From JAYZQT01 sp036136335 (GTDB lineage Bacteria; Pseudomonadota; Alphaproteobacteria; MPNO01; UBA830), in NCBI GenBank assembly GCA_036136335.1, contig JAYZQT010000037.1, positions 4,190 through 68,189 of the forward strand: a DNA stretch of 64,000 nt, written 5' to 3'. The position numbers and the translations under genes are program-made. Shown here piece by piece: positions 60,721 to 64,000 of this stretch. Position 1 is the stretch's first letter. Every line of letters begins with the position of its first letter. The notes beneath the pieces were generated by a model. It made no database searches. It saw only the letters and a list, made by a program, of their open reading frames with translations, and was not told where the DNA came from.

Positions 60721-62349
60721 ATGGGCAAAGTCAGGAATATACTGTTTATCATGTGTGACCAGCTGCGCTGGGATTATCTTTCATGTAACGGCCATCCCCA
60801 CCTGGAAACACCCCATATCGACGGGCTTGCAAGCAGGGGCGTTAATTTCACCCACGCTTTTGTTCAATCGCCATTGTGCGGACCATCGCGCATGTCCTAT
60901 CTGACTGGCCGTTATGTTCATAGCCACGGTGCAACATGGAACGGCGTCCCCCTGTCTGTTGGCCAGACAAATATTGGAGATTTCCTGAGGCCACACGGTC
61001 TTCGTTGTGCCCTGATTGGCAAAACTCACATGGAAGCTGACAGGGAAGGTATGAGTAGGCTCGGGATTGATCGTATGTCCGAACTGGGAACGTTGGCTTC
61101 AGAATGCGGGCTCGAACCGGTCGAACGTGATGATGGCCTTTGGCCAGACAAACTGGTGGATCCGAATTATGCCTATAATAGATATCTAAAATCAAAGGGC
61201 TATGATGGGGAAAATCCGTGGCACAACTGGGCAAATTCCGCTCAAGGGCCTGATGGCAGGATTTTGTCGGGATGGTATCTAGACAGCAACCATCTGCCTG
61301 CACGTGTTAAGGAAGAGCATTCGGAAACACCCTATATGACAGGGCGGGCGATCGAGTTCATGCAAGGGCAAGGCAAGGCGCCCTTCCTATTACACCTGTC
61401 ATATATCAAACCGCACTGGCCATATATCGTGCCTTCTCCCTATCACAATATGTACGGTCACAACCAGATTCTCCCCCCGGTTCGTTCAGAAGCCGAACGC
61501 GACAACCCTCACCCGGTGCTAGCCGCCCACATGAAACACCCGGAAAGCATAAATTTTTCCCTCGAAGAGGTACGAAGCAATGTCATGCCAGCCTACATGG
61601 GGCTGATCAAACAAATTGACGACCAGATGGGACGGCTGTTTACGTGGATGGAGGACGCCGGCCGAATGGACGATACGATGATTGTTTTTACCTCCGATCA
61701 TGGCGACTATTTGGGAGACCACTGGCTGGGCGAAAAGGAGTTGTTTCACGAATGCTCGGTGCGTGTACCGATGATAATATACGACCCGGATACAGCCTCG
61801 GACAAAACCCGGGGCACTGTGGATGAAACTCTCGTAGAATCCCTAGACATGATTCCGACTTTTCTTGACGTGATGGGTGGAGTGAACGACAAGGAGCACT
61901 TGCTGGAGGGAAAATCGCTGCTTCCAACACTAAGGAGTAGCCGGCAGGGAAAACCGAGGGACGCCGTCTTCGCCGAAATCGACTATTCCTTCAAACCTGC
62001 ACGGAAATACGTAGACAAAGAACCTGCAGAGGCTCGCGGATTTATGATCCGCACACGGCGGTGGAAGTATATATTATGGGAAGGATTTCCATCCCAGCTG
62101 TTCGATCTTCAAACAGACCCGAACGAGTTCATTAACCTGAACGCAAACGTGGAACACGCAGACCTAAGCGCAAAACTTCACGAACGCCTGTTCCAATGGC
62201 TTCGCACGCGAGCCAATAGGATTACCATTTCAGACGAAGCCGTCCGCCAGCGCACGGGTGGAGCGCCCAAACAAGGAATTATTATTGGCGAGTGGTCGCC
62301 AGAAGAAACCATCAAGGGTGATCCGACATCGGACTATTGGATTAAATAG
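60721..62349 (+). CDS. sulfatase-family hydrolase, phosphonate monoester hydrolase-like
   Basis: 542 residues. The formylglycine motif C-x-P-x-R is C53-G-P-S-R57 in VQSPLCGPSRMSYLTGRY, and metal residues lie in FIMCDQLRWD (D13) and IVFTSDHGDYLGDH. Wording such as TGRYVHSHGATWNGVPL is that of phosphonate monoester hydrolase/phosphodiesterase members, not classical arylsulfatases. Activity requires conversion of C53 to formylglycine by a sulfatase-maturing enzyme, which is not in the window. No signal peptide, so a cytoplasmic hydrolase of sulfate, phosphate diesters or phosphonate esters. It converges on the next gene with 3 bp between. Confidence 0.85.
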   Translation: MGKVRNILFIMCDQLRWDYLSCNGHPHLETPHIDGLASRGVNFTHAFVQSPLCGPSRMSYLTGRYVHSHGATWNGVPLSVGQTNIGDFLRPHGLRCALIGKTHMEADREGMSRLGIDRMSELGTLASECGLEPVERDDGLWPDKLVDPNYAYNRYLKSKGYDGENPWHNWANSAQGPDGRILSGWYLDSNHLPARVKEEHSETPYMTGRAIEFMQGQGKAPFLLHLSYIKPHWPYIVPSPYHNMYGHNQILPPVRSEAERDNPHPVLAAHMKHPESINFSLEEVRSNVMPAYMGLIKQIDDQMGRLFTWMEDAGRMDDTMIVFTSDHGDYLGDHWLGEKELFHECSVRVPMIIYDPDTASDKTRGTVDETLVESLDMIPTFLDVMGGVNDKEHLLEGKSLLPTLRSSRQGKPRDAVFAEIDYSFKPARKYVDKEPAEARGFMIRTRRWKYILWEGFPSQLFDLQTDPNEFINLNANVEHADLSAKLHERLFQWLRTRANRITISDEAVRQRTGGAPKQGIIIGEWSPEETIKGDPTSDYWIK

Positions 62350-62352
62350 GGC

Positions 62353-63942
62353 CTATATACCTGCGGCCTTTCCGTCTGCCCTGGGATCGGATGCGCCTTC
62401 CATAATCCCATTGGGATATAGCGACACGGCACCGGCGTGGCCCATAAGATCCGAATAGGGTGAGATCGTCTCGACGTCATGGCCGGCATTCTTCAAATCA
62501 GCAATCAATCTGTCGTCAAACCGCGATTCAAGCTTTAAGTTGGTTCCGGTGTCACCCCACGTACGACCCAAGAGAAACCGTGGTGCCGTGATCGCCTGTT
62601 GAAGAGACTGTCCAAACCTGACATGACGCGTGTAGAGGAGTGCCTGGGTCTGCGGCTGTCCTTCCCCTCCCATAGTGCCAAAAGACAGTATACGCCCGTC
62701 TGACAACTGTCCCATCACCGGATTCAGGGTGTGGAAAGGTCTACGCCCGGGGGCCAGCCGGTTTATTTCACCGTCTGTCAGGGAAAAACTGGATCCCCTA
62801 TTTTGCCAGAGAATGCCGGTGTTTTCGAGTACAACGCCTGATCCAAACTCCCAGTATATGCTCTGGATAAACGAGACAGCATTTCCGGTGCTATCGATCG
62901 CGCCCATCCAGACAGTGTCCCCATCCTGCCCAGACACTGGCCAGGGCGATGCAAATCTTGCATCTATTTTGGATGAAAGCAGGTCAAGATAACCGTCTGC
63001 AAGAAAGTCCACCGGATCAACATTCATCACCACCGGGTCCTGAATATGGGCGTTACGCACTAAGAATGCCCGCTTTACGCATTCAATCAGTTGATGGATG
63101 TGAGCGAAAGTGTCCGCTTCCTCTGCTTTCAGCCGGTCAAACAATCCCAGTATCATTAGGGATGCCAAGCCCTGCGTTGGAGGAGGCATATTCCATACCT
63201 GTCCTGTAGACAGCACGACACATAGAGGATCAACGGTCAGTGGCCGGTGAGACGCAAGATCTTCGTATGAAACGGGAGATCCCGCGCGCGTCAGGTCAGC
63301 GGCGATGGCCCTAGCCAAAGGCCCACGATAGAAAGAATCAAACCCGTCCGCAGCAAGACCGCGCAGGGTTTCTCCGAGCCGGTTTTGTTTGAACACCTCT
63401 CCAGTAGGTGGCGGTCCATGATTACGTAGAAATGTTTCCGCATATCCCGGGACTTTGTGGAGTTCGCGATACTTTGCTTCGGTCGTCCGGAATTGGCTGT
63501 CGGTGGTTGGAAAGCCATTTTCCGCATAATAAATTGAACATTCGAGTAGGCGCTCTCGGGAACATGTCCCGCCGAGTTCTGCTGATAGGTCCAGCGCCTT
63601 CTGCCACCCCGAAACCGCACCTGCGACCGTATTAGCAGCCAGCGGCCCTCGGGCGGGAATCGCGTCATACCCCGCCTCTGTATATAAATCGTCAGTTGCC
63701 CGGGCCGCTAAAGCGCCACTGGCATCGATCCCGACGGGGGATTTTCCAGCTGGTTTTATAATCCAGAACCCATCACCACCAACTGCGTTCATGTGTGGGT
63801 AAACCACCGGAATTACCGCGGCCATTGAAATCATTGCTTCAACAGCATTTCCCCCTTCACGCAGCACGTCGCGACCAGCATCCGCGGCCAGGTGATGAGG
63901 TGCTGTCACAATCCCACCGGTTGCAAAAACCGAATTAAGCAA
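62353..63942 (-). CDS. gamma-glutamyltransferase-family Ntn hydrolase
   Basis: 529 residues from a TTG at 63942 with AGGAG 7 bases upstream. GGT hallmarks are APHHLAADAGRDVLREGGNA near the start, NMPPPTQGLASLMIL, and the nucleophile region with T343 in GDTVWMGAIDSTGNAVSF, the autoprocessing site at the start of the small subunit. Then GGEGQPQTQALLY. No signal peptide is visible, so it may be cytoplasmic, unlike E. coli GGT. The T-T-H-x-S stretch of classical GGT is T-V-W-M-G here, so donor specificity may differ (acylase or hydrolase). Confidence 0.82.
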   Translation of the reverse strand: MLNSVFATGGIVTAPHHLAADAGRDVLREGGNAVEAMISMAAVIPVVYPHMNAVGGDGFWIIKPAGKSPVGIDASGALAARATDDLYTEAGYDAIPARGPLAANTVAGAVSGWQKALDLSAELGGTCSRERLLECSIYYAENGFPTTDSQFRTTEAKYRELHKVPGYAETFLRNHGPPPTGEVFKQNRLGETLRGLAADGFDSFYRGPLARAIAADLTRAGSPVSYEDLASHRPLTVDPLCVVLSTGQVWNMPPPTQGLASLMILGLFDRLKAEEADTFAHIHQLIECVKRAFLVRNAHIQDPVVMNVDPVDFLADGYLDLLSSKIDARFASPWPVSGQDGDTVWMGAIDSTGNAVSFIQSIYWEFGSGVVLENTGILWQNRGSSFSLTDGEINRLAPGRRPFHTLNPVMGQLSDGRILSFGTMGGEGQPQTQALLYTRHVRFGQSLQQAITAPRFLLGRTWGDTGTNLKLESRFDDRLIADLKNAGHDVETISPYSDLMGHAGAVSLYPNGIMEGASDPRADGKAAGI

Positions 63943-64000
63943 CCCGGCTCTCCTGGTCCGGAGCGAGATGAATTTCTGCTACCGGGTGAGACCCCGCTTC
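63935..64000 (-). CDS. possible C-terminal end of an upstream gene, cut by the window edge
   Basis: On the minus strand an open frame of 21 codons enters from the right edge and ends with TAA at 63935-63937, overlapping the TTG start of the gamma-glutamyltransferase gene by 8 bp. The tail (HPVAEIHLAPDQESRVA) gives no family hint. The short overlap fits an operon arrangement, but chance cannot be excluded. Confidence 0.3.
   Translation of the reverse strand, partial: EAGSHPVAEIHLAPDQESRVA

Noticed and set aside
62353..63942. Gamma-glutamyltransferase as a broken gene because of its TTG start and missing signal peptide
   Set aside because: The frame is full length, the TTG has an AGGAG at ideal spacing and the catalytic Thr is kept.
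1..64000. CRISPR arrays, insertion sequences, phage genes, tRNA or rRNA genes
   Set aside because: I looked for regular repeats, transposase or integrase motifs and RNA signatures on both strands and found only the SRP RNA; no unbiased search could be run.

Overview
The window looks like a chromosome segment of an alphaproteobacterium of moderate GC content, probably a free-living aquatic or soil type. Evidence is the acnA / ccmABCDEFGHI neighbourhood, a membrane-anchored CycM-type cytochrome c, a recR-ybaB-dnaX block with a short 4.5S-type SRP RNA beside it, HisN-type phosphatase, and alphaproteobacterial forms of PheA and NudC. No rRNA, tRNA, insertion sequence, phage gene or CRISPR array was found. 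The sequence does not let me name a genus.

Layout. 0-2.5 kb: the 5' part of a DMT permease, a phytanoyl-CoA dioxygenase-like enzyme and a flavin-dependent monooxygenase of the acyl-CoA dehydrogenase fold. 2.6-12.5 kb: aconitase A divergent from a complete System I cytochrome c maturation set, ccmA to ccmI, much of it coupled by ATGA overlaps. 12.7-20.5 kb: a DUF3500 protein, then housekeeping genes (recR, ybaB, dnaX, SRP RNA, nudC, pheA, kdsB, cycM). 20.7-29.2 kb: hisN and a Yej-type oligopeptide ABC importer with two tandem binding proteins; its yejE is interrupted by an in-frame TGA. 29.3-37.3 kb: MarR regulator, GST, thpR, a FIST protein, tesA, the YbbA/YbbP exporter pair and a YccA/Bax-inhibitor protein, closed by a strong terminator.

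37.3-64 kb is a different kind of region: about 25 consecutive enzyme genes for aromatic or heteroaromatic catabolism and CoA thioester chemistry. They include two tandem Rieske oxygenases, a maleate isomerase/arylmalonate decarboxylase-like protein, a class II aldolase, a ThDP enzyme, a DUF1989 protein, LigAB extradiol dioxygenase coupled to an isochorismatase-fold amidase, a maleylacetate reductase-like dehydrogenase, a cupin, an ACMSD-type amidohydrolase with an altered metal motif, a radical SAM protein, a dienelactone hydrolase and a two-domain VOC dioxygenase. An acyl-CoA ligase / hydrolase / LLM / LLM / hydrolase operon follows, then a hydroxycinnamoyl-CoA hydratase-lyase, a CoA-ligase alpha half, an acyl-CoA dehydrogenase, a phosphonate monoester hydrolase-like sulfatase and a gamma-glutamyltransferase homologue.

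Part of this fits a known route: hydroxycinnamoyl-CoA to aromatic aldehyde (HCHL), O-demethylation by VanA-type Rieske oxygenases, and meta cleavage by LigAB. The two-LLM operon, the LigAB-isochorismatase coupling, the radical SAM protein and the ACMSD homologue do not fit a pathway I recognise. The region carries no recognisable transcription regulator, transporter, Rieske reductase or flavin reductase, so it must depend on genes outside the window. It is the best candidate here for an undescribed catabolic system.
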